Shown here piece after piece: positions 31,673 to 37,862 of a DNA stretch of 37,957 nucleotides. The notes beneath the pieces were generated by a model. That model was not told the origin of the DNA, made no database searches, and was given only the letters and a program-made list of their open reading frames with translations. The stretch covers positions 1 through 37,957 of IMG/VR virus record IMGVR_UViG_3300048504_000503; one strand, 5' to 3'. Both the position numbers and the translations under genes were made by a program. Within the stretch, counting starts at the first letter, position 1. Each line of letters starts with the position of its first letter. The DNA is from a virus.

Positions 31673-31918
31673 TTACATATCTTGATTTTTATTTTGTAAT
31701 TCTCTAATGCTGAGCAATTTTGAATTACATATATCAAGTGCCTCTGATGTACTTAAGAAACTTAAATACACATCGCCTATAGTATTGGTATTACGGTATG
31801 CTGGTTTAACTTGTTGCGTTAAATAAGGAGTTGATTTTGGCGATACGTAAAAAGTATCAAATAATCCGCATGATGAGATACATATTGATAACAATATCAA
31901 AACTAATATCTTAATCAT
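31673..31918 (-). CDS. o-spanin-like lipoprotein (Rz1-like)
   Basis: ATG 31918 is preferred to ATG 31924 because GGAG lies 9 nt upstream. The product (81 aa) has a signal peptide with lipobox (ILVLILLSICISSCGLFD; I-S-S-C), so it should be an outer-membrane lipoprotein. A Pro/Thr/Gln-containing part follows, with a C-terminus ALDICNSKLLSIRELQNKN resembling Rz1-like proteins. It overlaps the upstream gene by 8 nt; that gene encodes a protein with an inner-membrane anchor and coiled coil. Together they look like a two-component spanin that fuses the two membranes at lysis. Confidence 0.75.
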   Translation of the reverse strand: MIKILVLILLSICISSCGLFDTFYVSPKSTPYLTQQVKPAYRNTNTIGDVYLSFLSTSEALDICNSKLLSIRELQNKNQDM

Positions 31919-32240
31919 ATACATTTACTCCTTCTGGTGGAACAATTAAAAAAGGTTTCATTTTTTCTGGTGTATCTTCTTCTAATATACCATTATCTTT
32001 TTTTATCATTTCTAAAACTTTATAAAAATTTTTTGAGTAAATATCTTTTATCTTGTCTGTGTCTTTAAGATTTGATATTGTGCTTTCATTGCTGTTGAGC
32101 CACGATTGTTGCATCTTTGCCATTACATTAATTAATTGTTTATTCTGTGCCGATAATTCTGCCATGGCAAAAACTAGATATACGAGTAAACCAATCCCAG
32201 CAAGAATTATAACGATCTTAATTATTGCTTTTTCTAACAT
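31911..32240 (-). CDS. i-spanin-like protein (Rz-like)
   Basis: The product (109 aa) has one N-terminal transmembrane helix, about residues 6-27 (IIKIVIILAGIGLLVYLVFA), then a helical, probably coiled-coil periplasmic part (ELSAQNKQLINVMAKMQQSW). It ends PFLIVPPEGVNVYD. This is the layout of an i-spanin. The o-spanin partner overlaps its 3' end by 8 nt. Its own 5' end overlaps the u-spanin-like gene by 23 nt. No catalytic residues are expected. Confidence 0.72.
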   Translation of the reverse strand: MLEKAIIKIVIILAGIGLLVYLVFAMAELSAQNKQLINVMAKMQQSWLNSNESTISNLKDTDKIKDIYSKNFYKVLEMIKKDNGILEEDTPEKMKPFLIVPPEGVNVYD

Positions 32241-32742
32241 CTATATAACTTAAAATTTTTCTCTTTACAGCTCTATAAATTGGGCTTAAAGGAGAAGGAA
32301 TTAAAAAAGAAAATAACATCATTAATAATAAATCAAATCTATTAATTCCAACATTGAAAACATTATTATTTTGGTTACCTGTTACATAATCATCTGCTGT
32401 ATTGCTTCTAGTATCTGTTTTAAGCGTTTTTTTGCTTAAATCTGTATGCTCACCACCAATTGAAAAAATTGTCTTGTCTTGGCTTGCTTTGAGTTGATTA
32501 GAAGTGTCTTTATTTTTTAGTGTTGATCTCTCATATTTTTTTGAATTATTATCACTTAAATTTAAATCTACTTTTGCTTCACCTACCCCTTGAGTTCCTT
32601 GACCACCACCATCTATTTTATCTCCTTTTGAAAATTCTAATGTTGGGTTTGTTGCATTAGGCAACATTCCGCAAGATGATATCCAGAAACAAAATAAGAT
32701 TATCAGAGAGACACAAAACAAATCTAAAGCAGATTGATACAT
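32218..32742 (-). CDS. u-spanin-like lipoprotein (spanin-2 type)
   Basis: ATG 32742 is used because it overlaps the upstream stop (TAATG); a longer frame to 32781 adds residues inside that gene. The product (174 aa) has a signal peptide and lipobox (FCFWISSCGMLPNAT) at the N-terminus and one C-terminal membrane helix with FDLLLMMLFSFLIPSPLSPI followed by RAVKRK. The middle is Gly/Ser/Asn-rich (IDGGGQGTQGVGEAKVDL). A lipid anchor at one end and a membrane anchor at the other is the design of unimolecular spanins such as T1 gp11. The ending with IPSP is shared with spanin-2-type phage proteins as I recall them. Confidence 0.65.
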   Translation of the reverse strand: MYQSALDLFCVSLIILFCFWISSCGMLPNATNPTLEFSKGDKIDGGGQGTQGVGEAKVDLNLSDNNSKKYERSTLKNKDTSNQLKASQDKTIFSIGGEHTDLSKKTLKTDTRSNTADDYVTGNQNNNVFNVGINRFDLLLMMLFSFLIPSPLSPIYRAVKRKILSYIDVRKSNN

Positions 32743-33257
32743 TATTTTATCTCGTGTTTTAATTTGAAAGTTCCCCAACAAAGAAATATTCCCGTGAAGA
32801 AAGCAAAGAAAGAAATAAACTCACTTGAAGAAAATATTAAGTCATTATATTCTGTTCTTGATGATAAGCTTACAAATCCCCAAAATAAACTATAGAACCC
32901 TAAAGTAAAAGTAGAAACTAATAAATAATTTTTAACTTTTTTATAATATTTTTCTTTAATTATAGATATTACTGATAACACTATTATTAATGGATCAAAA
33001 GCAATTGCAACTATCACCTCTAAAATTGTATATTTATCATAATCATATATTGCAAAACAAGCCCACAACATCACAATTGTCCCAATACTGGAAAGCATCA
33101 TATTTCTATTCATATTATTTTTCATTATTTTTCTTACTATATTTATTATATTACACAATTTAAGCAACAAAAAAAACAATTCTATATAAAATTTAGATAT
33201 TATTTTTTTTTTCAATGTTTTATTATCATATATATTAGATTTTTCAATTTTAATCAT
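32742..33257 (-). CDS. Multi-pass membrane protein (holin candidate)
   Basis: The product (171 aa from 33257) has four or five hydrophobic segments: about residues 53-68 (SSIGTIVMLWACFAIY), 78-98 (ILEVIVAIAFDPLIIVLSVI), 112-130 (LLVSTFTLGFYSLFWGFVS) and 146-162 (FISFFAFFTGIFLCWG). An extra one is present if translation begins at 33257. Internal starts at 33125 (MKNNM) and 33113 are possible, and no start has a good ribosome binding site. It heads the spanin cassette, so a holin role is plausible, but it resembles no holin family I can name. Confidence 0.45.
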   Translation of the reverse strand: MIKIEKSNIYDNKTLKKKIISKFYIELFFLLLKLCNIINIVRKIMKNNMNRNMMLSSIGTIVMLWACFAIYDYDKYTILEVIVAIAFDPLIIVLSVISIIKEKYYKKVKNYLLVSTFTLGFYSLFWGFVSLSSRTEYNDLIFSSSEFISFFAFFTGIFLCWGTFKLKHEIK

Positions 33258-33344
33258 CTTTTATACAAATATTTAATTAATATATATATATTATTTGATT
33301 GTTAATTTATTTCAAGTTTTATATATTTTAGATTAGCAATTTCA

Positions 33345-33836
33345 TTATCTTAGTTTATATAGATCACTTCTGTTTATCAAACTTACTTTATCAAATTTAT
33401 TGCTCCAAATAAACAAAACAGAACCTTTATTATTTCCATTAACGGGCTTACCAGTTTCACAGTTTATAAATGAAATTCTTCCACTAATAAATCTAACTTC
33501 ACTACAGTTATCAAAAGCCTTTTTAAACCATTGAACCGATGTATCAGAAGGAACTAACATAACTGTATTATTGCCTTTTTCATGCTCTAATATTGCTTTA
33601 TCTACCCACGGATTGATATTAGAGTATGGCGGGTTACACCAATTAGAAGTACCCCAATCACACTTTAAAGCATCTTTTTCCTCATCAATATATTTGCTAC
33701 AAAGGTTATTTTTTTCACTTGAAGCGACATCACAGTTAAATTTAAATTCTTCATTCAATGTTTCAAAAATATCTACAGGAGTTTGCCATAAATCTTTAAT
33801 TTCTTTTTCAGTAAAACTTTTATTTTCAGTATTCAT
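33345..33836 (-). CDS. DNA N6-adenine methyltransferase (phage Dam type)
   Basis: The product (163 aa) matches the DNA_N-6-adenine_Mtfase family: WQTPVDIFETLNEEFKFNCD, VASSEKNNLCSKYI, then DWGTSNWCNPPYSNINPW with the catalytic NPPY motif, NTVMLVPSDTSVQWFKKAF, VRFISGRISFIN and GSVLFIWSNK. It modifies adenine in the phage's own DNA, likely as protection from host restriction. Length is usual for the family. The hairpin with a conserved loop lies 59 bp upstream, and the gene appears monocistronic. Confidence 0.9.
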   Translation of the reverse strand: MNTENKSFTEKEIKDLWQTPVDIFETLNEEFKFNCDVASSEKNNLCSKYIDEEKDALKCDWGTSNWCNPPYSNINPWVDKAILEHEKGNNTVMLVPSDTSVQWFKKAFDNCSEVRFISGRISFINCETGKPVNGNNKGSVLFIWSNKFDKVSLINRSDLYKLR

Positions 33837-33862
33837 TTTTTAATTCCATTATATTGCAAAAA

Positions 33863-33879
33863 GTAAACCTTTTGTTTAC
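33863..33879. promoter_or_regulatory. Inverted repeat GTAAAC-N5-GTTTAC, operator candidate
   Basis: Perfect 6-bp arms (33863-33868 and 33874-33879) sit about 27 bp upstream of the methylase start, between it and the conserved-loop hairpin. Such a palindrome is typical for a dimeric repressor. I see no strong promoter boxes near it. Confidence 0.35.
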
Positions 33880-33894
33880 AATTAAATAAACTTT

Positions 33895-33927
33895 GCTACT
33901 CACACTATTTATTAGGCGATGAGTAGC
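33895..33927. other. Hairpin with conserved loop, copy 2
   Basis: GCTACTCA (33895-33902) pairs perfectly with TGAGTAGC (33920-33927) around the 17-nt loop CACTATTTATTAGGCGA. The loop equals that of the hairpin at 30047-30078 except for one extra T, while the stems are different. It lies 46 bp beyond the end of the minus-strand recombination operon and before the methylase gene. In the minus direction AAAGTTTATTTA follows the stem, as at copy 1. Confidence 0.6.
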
Positions 33928-33973
33928 CCTTTAAATTTATTCCCATATTTTTATAAATAAACTCTTTAAAAAA

Positions 33974-34477
33974 TTACTCATCACATAACTCTTTTATTAT
34001 TTGTTTATTCTCGTTTGTAATAATCGCGTGCTTCTCTATAACATCAAAACTTTTAGATTTTTTGTATGCTGTGATTGCTCTATTCCACAATTCTTCATTT
34101 TCAGGTACTATTTCAATCTTTTTCTTTTGAATAATTTTAGGGCTTATTCTTACACCACCAACACGAGTCCCCATCAGACTTGCTGATTCATCAATATATA
34201 ACTGTATTGTTAAATTACACCAGTCATCAACAAAAGAGCTTCCCGATAATTGTTTAAGAGTTTTTGAGTTGGTAGCGTTCAAAACTAAAGGTTTAATATT
34301 TTCGCTAAAATAAGCAATATTTGCATCTATTTTTTTCCCCGCAACCTTTGCCCCAAATTCTTGTCTTACTTGCTTAATAGTAAAGATTAAATCACTACTT
34401 TGCTCAATAAAATCCTCTAAATCTGCACAGCCCAAATGATCACTTTTAAAAACTTTTCTGTAATGTGTTTTTGACAT
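33974..34477 (-). CDS. Conserved phage protein next to YqaJ exonuclease (recombination partner candidate)
   Basis: ATG 34477 is taken as start: AAAGGAGAA lies just upstream, while an ATG at 34495 precedes that site. The product (167 aa) begins SKTHYRKVFKSDHLGCADLE and contains FTIKQVRQEFGAKVAGKKID, then YFSENIKPLVLNATNSKTLK, VDDWCNLTIQLYIDESASLM and GGVRISPKII. I know this pattern from phage proteins adjacent to YqaJ exonucleases, without an assigned function. A role with the exonuclease in recombination (loading ssDNA or annealing) is inferred from the pairing. Confidence 0.65.
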   Translation of the reverse strand: MSKTHYRKVFKSDHLGCADLEDFIEQSSDLIFTIKQVRQEFGAKVAGKKIDANIAYFSENIKPLVLNATNSKTLKQLSGSSFVDDWCNLTIQLYIDESASLMGTRVGGVRISPKIIQKKKIEIVPENEELWNRAITAYKKSKSFDVIEKHAIITNENKQIIKELCDE

Positions 34478-34494
34478 CTTATTTTCTCCTTTCA

Positions 34495-35130
34495 TTAATA
34501 ATTATCCATATTGCTATTTAATATAATTTCTTTTTGATTTTCAACATAAACAATAAAACCGTTTATCCTTTCTTTCATTTCTTCAAATTCGTTTTTCAAA
34601 TCTTCTTTATAAAGGCGATGAATGAATATTTTTTTATTGGTAGCGTAGTTATCACAGTAACTTATATAATCAATCCATTTTCTATTAGAAGCATATAAGT
34701 TAAAGTAAACCTGCCACTTATAAGCTGGATCAACCCCCTGTCTTTTTATATTTGCAAAGTGTACAGTAGGTATAACAGATTTTACTTCTATAATTCCATC
34801 ATCTTCTACCAATCCATCGGGTGAGCAACCTAATACACCATCAGAGAAAAACCCACCTTTTTTGACTTCGCAAAAGTTATATTCTTCATATAATGCTATT
34901 GCTAAAGGTTCTTGCCCATGTCCTCGAGCCATGTGGCTATTAGTATAATCTGATTCTATTTTATTTCCTGTTATTTGCTCTATAGCTAAATTAATAGCGT
35001 ATTTTTTAGCAACTTCTCCAAATGATTTTCCGATATGTGCCATGATGCAACCAATCTTGGACCCTGTAATTATTCCAGATCTTAGATCAAACCACTCATC
35101 AGTATTTTGTCTAATATCGTAAAATTTCAC
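34495..35130 (-). CDS. YqaJ/lambda-type exonuclease
   Basis: The product (211 aa) matches YqaJ-like phage recombinases: RQNTDEWFDLRSGIITGSKI at the N-terminus, the ARGHGQEPLAIALYEEYNF helix with the catalytic Glu, GCSPDGLVEDDGIIEVKSV containing the D and E-x-K of the PD-(D/E)xK core, and YKWQVYFNLYASNRKW with the Gln helix. It degrades one strand of double-stranded ends to start recombination. The start is GTG 35130, after GGAG in the stop region of the upstream small gene. Confidence 0.9.
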   Translation of the reverse strand: MKFYDIRQNTDEWFDLRSGIITGSKIGCIMAHIGKSFGEVAKKYAINLAIEQITGNKIESDYTNSHMARGHGQEPLAIALYEEYNFCEVKKGGFFSDGVLGCSPDGLVEDDGIIEVKSVIPTVHFANIKRQGVDPAYKWQVYFNLYASNRKWIDYISYCDNYATNKKIFIHRLYKEDLKNEFEEMKERINGFIVYVENQKEIILNSNMDNY

Positions 35131-35133
35131 AAT

Positions 35134-35271
35134 TTAACACTCCAAATTTTTAAAAAACAAATGTATATTAGCCATGATTTTTGTCCTAAAAGTTTTACAG
35201 TAAACATTTTTGCCATAAATATGTCGTACTTCAAACTTACCTTTGAATTTAACAATTTCATAATCTTTCAT
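35134..35271 (-). CDS. Small hypothetical protein, 45 aa
   Basis: A strong AAGGAGAAATAAA site precedes ATG 35271, and the gene ends 3 nt before the exonuclease GTG, so it is a real member of the operon. The product is basic and aromatic: MKDYEIVKFKGKFEVRHIYG, then NVYCKTFRTKIMANIHLF. It looks like a small beta-hairpin plus helix. I recognise no family. Confidence 0.55.
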   Translation of the reverse strand: MKDYEIVKFKGKFEVRHIYGKNVYCKTFRTKIMANIHLFFKNLEC

Positions 35272-35308
35272 TTTATTTCTCCTTTTTGTTGTTTGTTGTT
35301 TAACTTTC

Positions 35309-35638
35309 TTAACTTTTTGTAATATTTTTAATTTCTATCTCTGACGGTGCATAATCATGCTCACAATAAGCTTCATAATTATAATAATAAGCATTGACAT
35401 ATTCATCAGTCAAAGGTTTTAAAACTACATCACGCAAGTCAATACCGATTTTATCAACTCCCTTTTTGTTTTTAGAAACTCTTCCAGCTATCACATAAGG
35501 GTAATCTACACATATTACAGTTAAAACATCTCCAAAATAACTACTATCAGAAGTAATTAACCTTTTTAGTACTGTATATCTATTACCAACTTTTATATTA
35601 ATCTGGTTATTACATTTAATACATTTACATTCTTCCAT
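35309..35638 (-). CDS. Hypothetical zinc-ribbon-like early protein, 109 aa
   Basis: The N-terminus MEECKCIKCNNQINIK has a CxxC with flanking Cys, suggesting a metal site. The middle is beta-rich (VGNRYTVLKRLITSDSSYFG, DVLTVICVDYPYVIAGRV). The C-terminus YEAYCEHDYAPSEIEIKNIT is clearly related to the end of the adjacent 35665-36069 gene (DAYCYHDYKASVIHIENIT). The gene has a GGAGAAATAAAA ribosome binding site. The shared C-terminal part suggests a common partner or domain. Function unknown. Confidence 0.6.
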   Translation of the reverse strand: MEECKCIKCNNQINIKVGNRYTVLKRLITSDSSYFGDVLTVICVDYPYVIAGRVSKNKKGVDKIGIDLRDVVLKPLTDEYVNAYYYNYEAYCEHDYAPSEIEIKNITKS

Positions 35639-35664
35639 TTTTATTTCTCCATTATTTAATTATT

Positions 35665-36069
35665 TTAAACTATTGTAATATTTTCAATATGTATCACTGA
35701 TGCTTTATAGTCGTGATAACAATAAGCATCGTAATCATCTTTGTTAGCATTCCAATCAACATCAAAGAAGATGTTTACATTAACCTCTAATGTGATACTG
35801 TCATTTATATAAATATGAACTTCAGGGTAGTTACCATCCCAATATCTTTTATCAAACCATTGGCTATCAAAGTCAATGCACTTCCAAACATCATAAGGAC
35901 TACTACTAAAGTAATTTTCTTGTATCGATTCCCAAATCTCTGCAATTGTGTCATTATCACAGAAGCAATCAAACAAGAATGTTTTCATCTGCTCATCATC
36001 TAAACTAGATACTTTTATATTGTCAAGCTCATCTACATAAGCTTCACTTAAATCTAAATCGCATTTCAT
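35665..36069 (-). CDS. Hypothetical acidic early protein with shared C-terminal motif, 134 aa
   Basis: It is the first gene of the minus-strand recombination operon, with a strong AAAGGAGAATAATT ribosome binding site. The product is acidic: SSLDDEQMKTFLFDCFCDND, TIAEIWESIQENYFSSSPYD, and VWKCIDFDSQWFDKRYWDGN. It ends DAYCYHDYKASVIHIENITI, the motif shared with the next gene. The acidic composition and position fit a small anti-host or DNA-mimic protein, but this is only an idea. Confidence 0.6.
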   Translation of the reverse strand: MKCDLDLSEAYVDELDNIKVSSLDDEQMKTFLFDCFCDNDTIAEIWESIQENYFSSSPYDVWKCIDFDSQWFDKRYWDGNYPEVHIYINDSITLEVNVNIFFDVDWNANKDDYDAYCYHDYKASVIHIENITIV

Positions 36070-36277
36070 AATTATTCTCCTTTGGTTAATTAACTACATT
36101 AAGTAATAACTATTAAAATAAAGCTATTATCTAATATAATTAGTCTGCTACTTCAAACTTTAATGTGATACGCCCCGAATTATGTATCATAGGAACATCT
36201 CAGTCTTACCTTGCAAATTTGAATTATTTTTTAAATATCTTTTAAAAGCTAGCATCATTCGCTAACTTTATGGTGTA

Positions 36278-36306
36278 AGAATACTCAATAAAAATTCATA
36301 AGTAAA
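36278..36306 (-). promoter_or_regulatory. Promoter TTTACT-17-TATTCT for the recombination operon
   Basis: On the minus strand TTTACT (36306-36301), a 17-bp spacer and TATTCT (36283-36278) drive the 36069 to 33974 operon. It has the same -35 and spacing as the other three promoters of this class. The predicted leader is about 200 nt long, unusually long for an early phage operon. Confidence 0.55.
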
Positions 36307-36349
36307 GCTTTTTTTCATAAAATTATTAATAAAATTATTAAACAATTTA

Positions 36350-36378
36350 TTTACTTTGTTAAATTAATTGTATACAAT
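36350..36378 (+). promoter_or_regulatory. Promoter TTTACT-17-TACAAT with overlapping palindrome
   Basis: TTTACT (36350-36355), a 17-bp spacer and TACAAT (36373-36378) lie 30 bp before the nucleotidyltransferase-like gene. The perfect palindrome ATTGTATACAAT (36367-36378) covers the -10 box and could be an operator. TTTACTTTG is identical to the -35 region of the promoter at 4282. Confidence 0.6.
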
Positions 36379-36391
36379 AATCAAGTAAATA

Positions 36392-36439
36392 AACAAAAGG
36401 AAAAAATATGAGATATAAAAACATGGAAATAGAAGAGCT
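36392..36439 (+). repeat. Shared 5' gene module, copy 1
   Basis: About 48 bp covering the ribosome binding site (AAAAGGAAAA), ATG and first codons (MRYKNMEIEEL) is nearly identical to 37248-37294 (one A indel, few substitutions). Weaker similarity extends upstream (ATAATCAA at 36377-36384 and 37236-37243). The downstream coding sequences are unrelated. Confidence 0.7.
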
Positions 36440-37217
36440 GTTCAAAAATTCTTATGAGTGGGTGAATTTAAATATTGATAAATACGATTTTGATTTTTTG
36501 TATGTTGATAATACAGAGCATGAATTAGTGATTGAATATATCGGTAATAAAGTAGCAATATTTGCATTAGAAAATGATAAACATCATAAATACATAATTA
36601 ATGTAGTAAATTTTTTAAATACCTATATTAAAGACTTATTAATGCACAAAAAAATACTAAAAGAAATTAAAAAACATCATAAAGCTGATATTTTGTTAAA
36701 GTTAATTGAGAGTGAAACTGATTTCAAACTAGTTGGAGGTGCAGTATACGATATTTTAATAAGAAATATACTACCAAAAGATTTAGATTTTTCAGGTTAT
36801 TATATTGCCAAGACAATTAAAAAAAACGGATATGCTTTTATGTATGAGACATATAACTCAACAACATACGAAAATAAAGATAGCATAAAAATACAACAAT
36901 TAAAAAAAGACCCTGAGACTTTTGATTTTGAAATAGCAAAGTGTAGTATAGAATTTATAACAAATGAATATAATAAGTATTCTAATACACTTCCTACCAT
37001 GCACGCCAAATTACTAACAACAGATATATTTGACTATATTGATGAAAAAGGGCTAACACTTATCCCATGCAGTTGGGAGAAAGAGAATATTAAGAATAGT
37101 ATTTCAAGAGTCATTCATTGGATTAATAAAGGCTGTAATATGTCTAATGAAACATATCATTCAATGTGTAATATTGTATTTGATACGAACAATAACAACA
37201 AATTTAATGGTAGTTAA
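36408..37217 (+). CDS. Nucleotidyltransferase-like protein (poly(A) polymerase/CCA head-like)
   Basis: The product (269 aa) has an N-terminal helical part after MRYKNMEIEELFKNSYEWVN. Around residues 108-130 comes KLVGGAVYDILIRNILPKDL followed by DF. This equals the GGxVRDxLLxxxPxDxD signature of class II nucleotidyltransferases (Pol beta fold), with Gly110-Gly111 and the two acids at about 125 and 127. A later FDFEIAKCSIEF could supply the third carboxylate. The R of the motif is replaced by Tyr. The C-terminus (YIDEKGLTLIPCSWEKENIK) is unlike tRNA-binding domains. It could modify RNA, a nucleotide or a protein; substrate unknown. Confidence 0.55.
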   Translation: MRYKNMEIEELFKNSYEWVNLNIDKYDFDFLYVDNTEHELVIEYIGNKVAIFALENDKHHKYIINVVNFLNTYIKDLLMHKKILKEIKKHHKADILLKLIESETDFKLVGGAVYDILIRNILPKDLDFSGYYIAKTIKKNGYAFMYETYNSTTYENKDSIKIQQLKKDPETFDFEIAKCSIEFITNEYNKYSNTLPTMHAKLLTTDIFDYIDEKGLTLIPCSWEKENIKNSISRVIHWINKGCNMSNETYHSMCNIVFDTNNNNKFNGS

Positions 37218-37247
37218 GCCAAATTTTAAAATATAATCAATTAATTA

Positions 37248-37294
37248 ACAAAAGGAAAAAATATGAGATATAAAAACATGAAAATAGAAGAGCT
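37248..37294 (+). repeat. Shared 5' gene module, copy 2
   Basis: This is the second copy of the 36392-36439 module, giving the 37263 gene the same ribosome binding site and first eleven residues (MRYKNMKIEEL). The module looks like an exchange or duplication unit that transplants expression signals and an N-terminal tag onto different proteins. Confidence 0.7.
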
Positions 37295-37478
37295 AGTTGA
37301 AATAATAAAACCACAATATAAATCTATTAGCAAAATTGCTTTAGCTTTAGATCTTACAAGAATACAACTTGATTATGCTATGAAAAAAAATAAGATGGAG
37401 TACTTAGCTCATATGAGACTTATTCGTTTAGTTCTTAAGTTCAATAAAGAAAACTTATATAAATTAAAAAATCTATAA
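37263..37478 (+). CDS. Small helix-turn-helix protein sharing its N-terminus with the upstream gene
   Basis: The product (71 aa) begins MRYKNMKIEELVEIIKPQ, with the first eleven residues as in the upstream nucleotidyltransferase-like protein. A helix-turn-helix pattern follows (SISKIALALDLTRIQLDYAM), and a basic C-terminal helix ends it. No terminator is visible between the two genes. The last codons (NLYKLKNL) lie in a 61-bp repeat duplicated at 37863. It may be a small DNA-binding regulator; target unknown. Confidence 0.55.
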   Translation: MRYKNMKIEELVEIIKPQYKSISKIALALDLTRIQLDYAMKKNKMEYLAHMRLIRLVLKFNKENLYKLKNL

Positions 37479-37510
37479 GAATAATATATTATACTTATTG
37501 TTATACAAGT
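37450..37510 (+). repeat. 61-bp direct repeat, copy 1
   Basis: It covers the end of the 37263 gene and the sequence after it, and equals 37863-37923 with one mismatch (G/C at the centre of an inverted repeat). Within it TATAAgAATAA and TTATTgTTATA can nearly pair; in copy 2 the pairing is perfect. Confidence 0.8.
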
Positions 37511-37574
37511 GATAGAATATGGATATATAAGTGATAGGATATGGATATATAAGTGATAGGATATGTATATATAG
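37509..37574 (+). repeat. Three tandem 22-bp repeats
   Basis: Units GTGATAGGATATGGATATAT+AA at 37509-37530, 37531-37552 and 37553-37574 are near identical; the first has one and the third a few changes. The 22-bp period equals two helical turns. They begin directly at the end of the 61-bp repeat. They may be protein-binding iterons of a second origin or partition-like site. Confidence 0.7.
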
Positions 37575-37600
37575 CAATGTTCTCTATTGGCTAGTTTCTC

Positions 37601-37672
37601 ATGTTGAACATATCATTACTTTATGAGTTGCCGCTCTGAAGTAATGGGCTTAATCTGTTAGTCACAGACTCT
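37601..37672. other. Cluster of hairpins in the right-end non-coding region
   Basis: ATGTT-G-AACAT is a perfect palindrome at 37601-37611. CATTACTT (37614-37621)/AAGTAATG (37639-37646) is a perfect 8-bp stem with GAG/CTC inside its loop. TCTGT-TAGTC-ACAGA follows near 37655. Further on, TTACC/GGTAA forms another stem near 37710-37730. The sequence is less AT-rich than its surroundings. It looks like a structured RNA or a protein-binding DNA region rather than coding DNA. Confidence 0.45.
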
Positions 37673-37735
37673 ATCTTATAAATACATTATACCTTCACTT
37701 ATATAAATGCTTACCCATAAAAGAAAGGTAAATAT

Positions 37736-37828
37736 CTATAAATAAAAGTTTATAGATGATATTTGTATAGTTATTGATGAAAAAGCAATTAAGCCTAGTA
37801 TACAGTATGCTATATTTATTTTACTCAT
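37736..37828 (-). CDS. Small hydrophobic peptide, 30 aa (toxin-like candidate)
   Basis: AGGAGA (37841-37836) lies 7 nt before ATG 37828 on the minus strand. The 30-residue product, MSKINIAYCILGLIAFSSIT followed by IQISSINFYL, is one membrane-spanning helix with a short basic start. Size and composition are like type I toxin peptides or small phage membrane peptides. The structured region just downstream (37601-37730) could be its 3' UTR or an antisense RNA. No homologue is recognised, so the functional idea is weak, though the ribosome binding site is convincing. Confidence 0.45.
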   Translation of the reverse strand: MSKINIAYCILGLIAFSSITIQISSINFYL

Positions 37829-37862
37829 AATATTATCTCCTAATCAATATAATAATATAAAT

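Larger units (their letters stand above)
36070..36407. other. Divergent control region between minus and plus early operons
   Basis: This 338-bp stretch holds two back-to-back promoters (36278-36306 minus, 36350-36378 plus). It also holds a leader of about 200 nt for the minus operon, with a hairpin TGATAC (36166-36171)/GTATCA (36184-36189). A 23-residue frame on the minus strand at 36187-36258 (MMLAFKRYLKNN...) has no ribosome binding site and is probably chance. The phrase CTGAGA near 36200 on the minus strand recalls a TPP riboswitch, but the other conserved parts are absent. Confidence 0.5.

Noticed and set aside
36190-36215. TPP riboswitch on the minus strand (CTGAGA)
   Set aside because: The remaining conserved TPP parts are missing, and the downstream genes have no link to thiamine.
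37509-37574. CRISPR array
   Set aside because: The 22-bp units are directly adjacent with no spacers between them, and there are no cas genes.
37601-37672. Rho-independent terminator
   Set aside because: The hairpins are strong, but none is followed by a U-tract on either strand.
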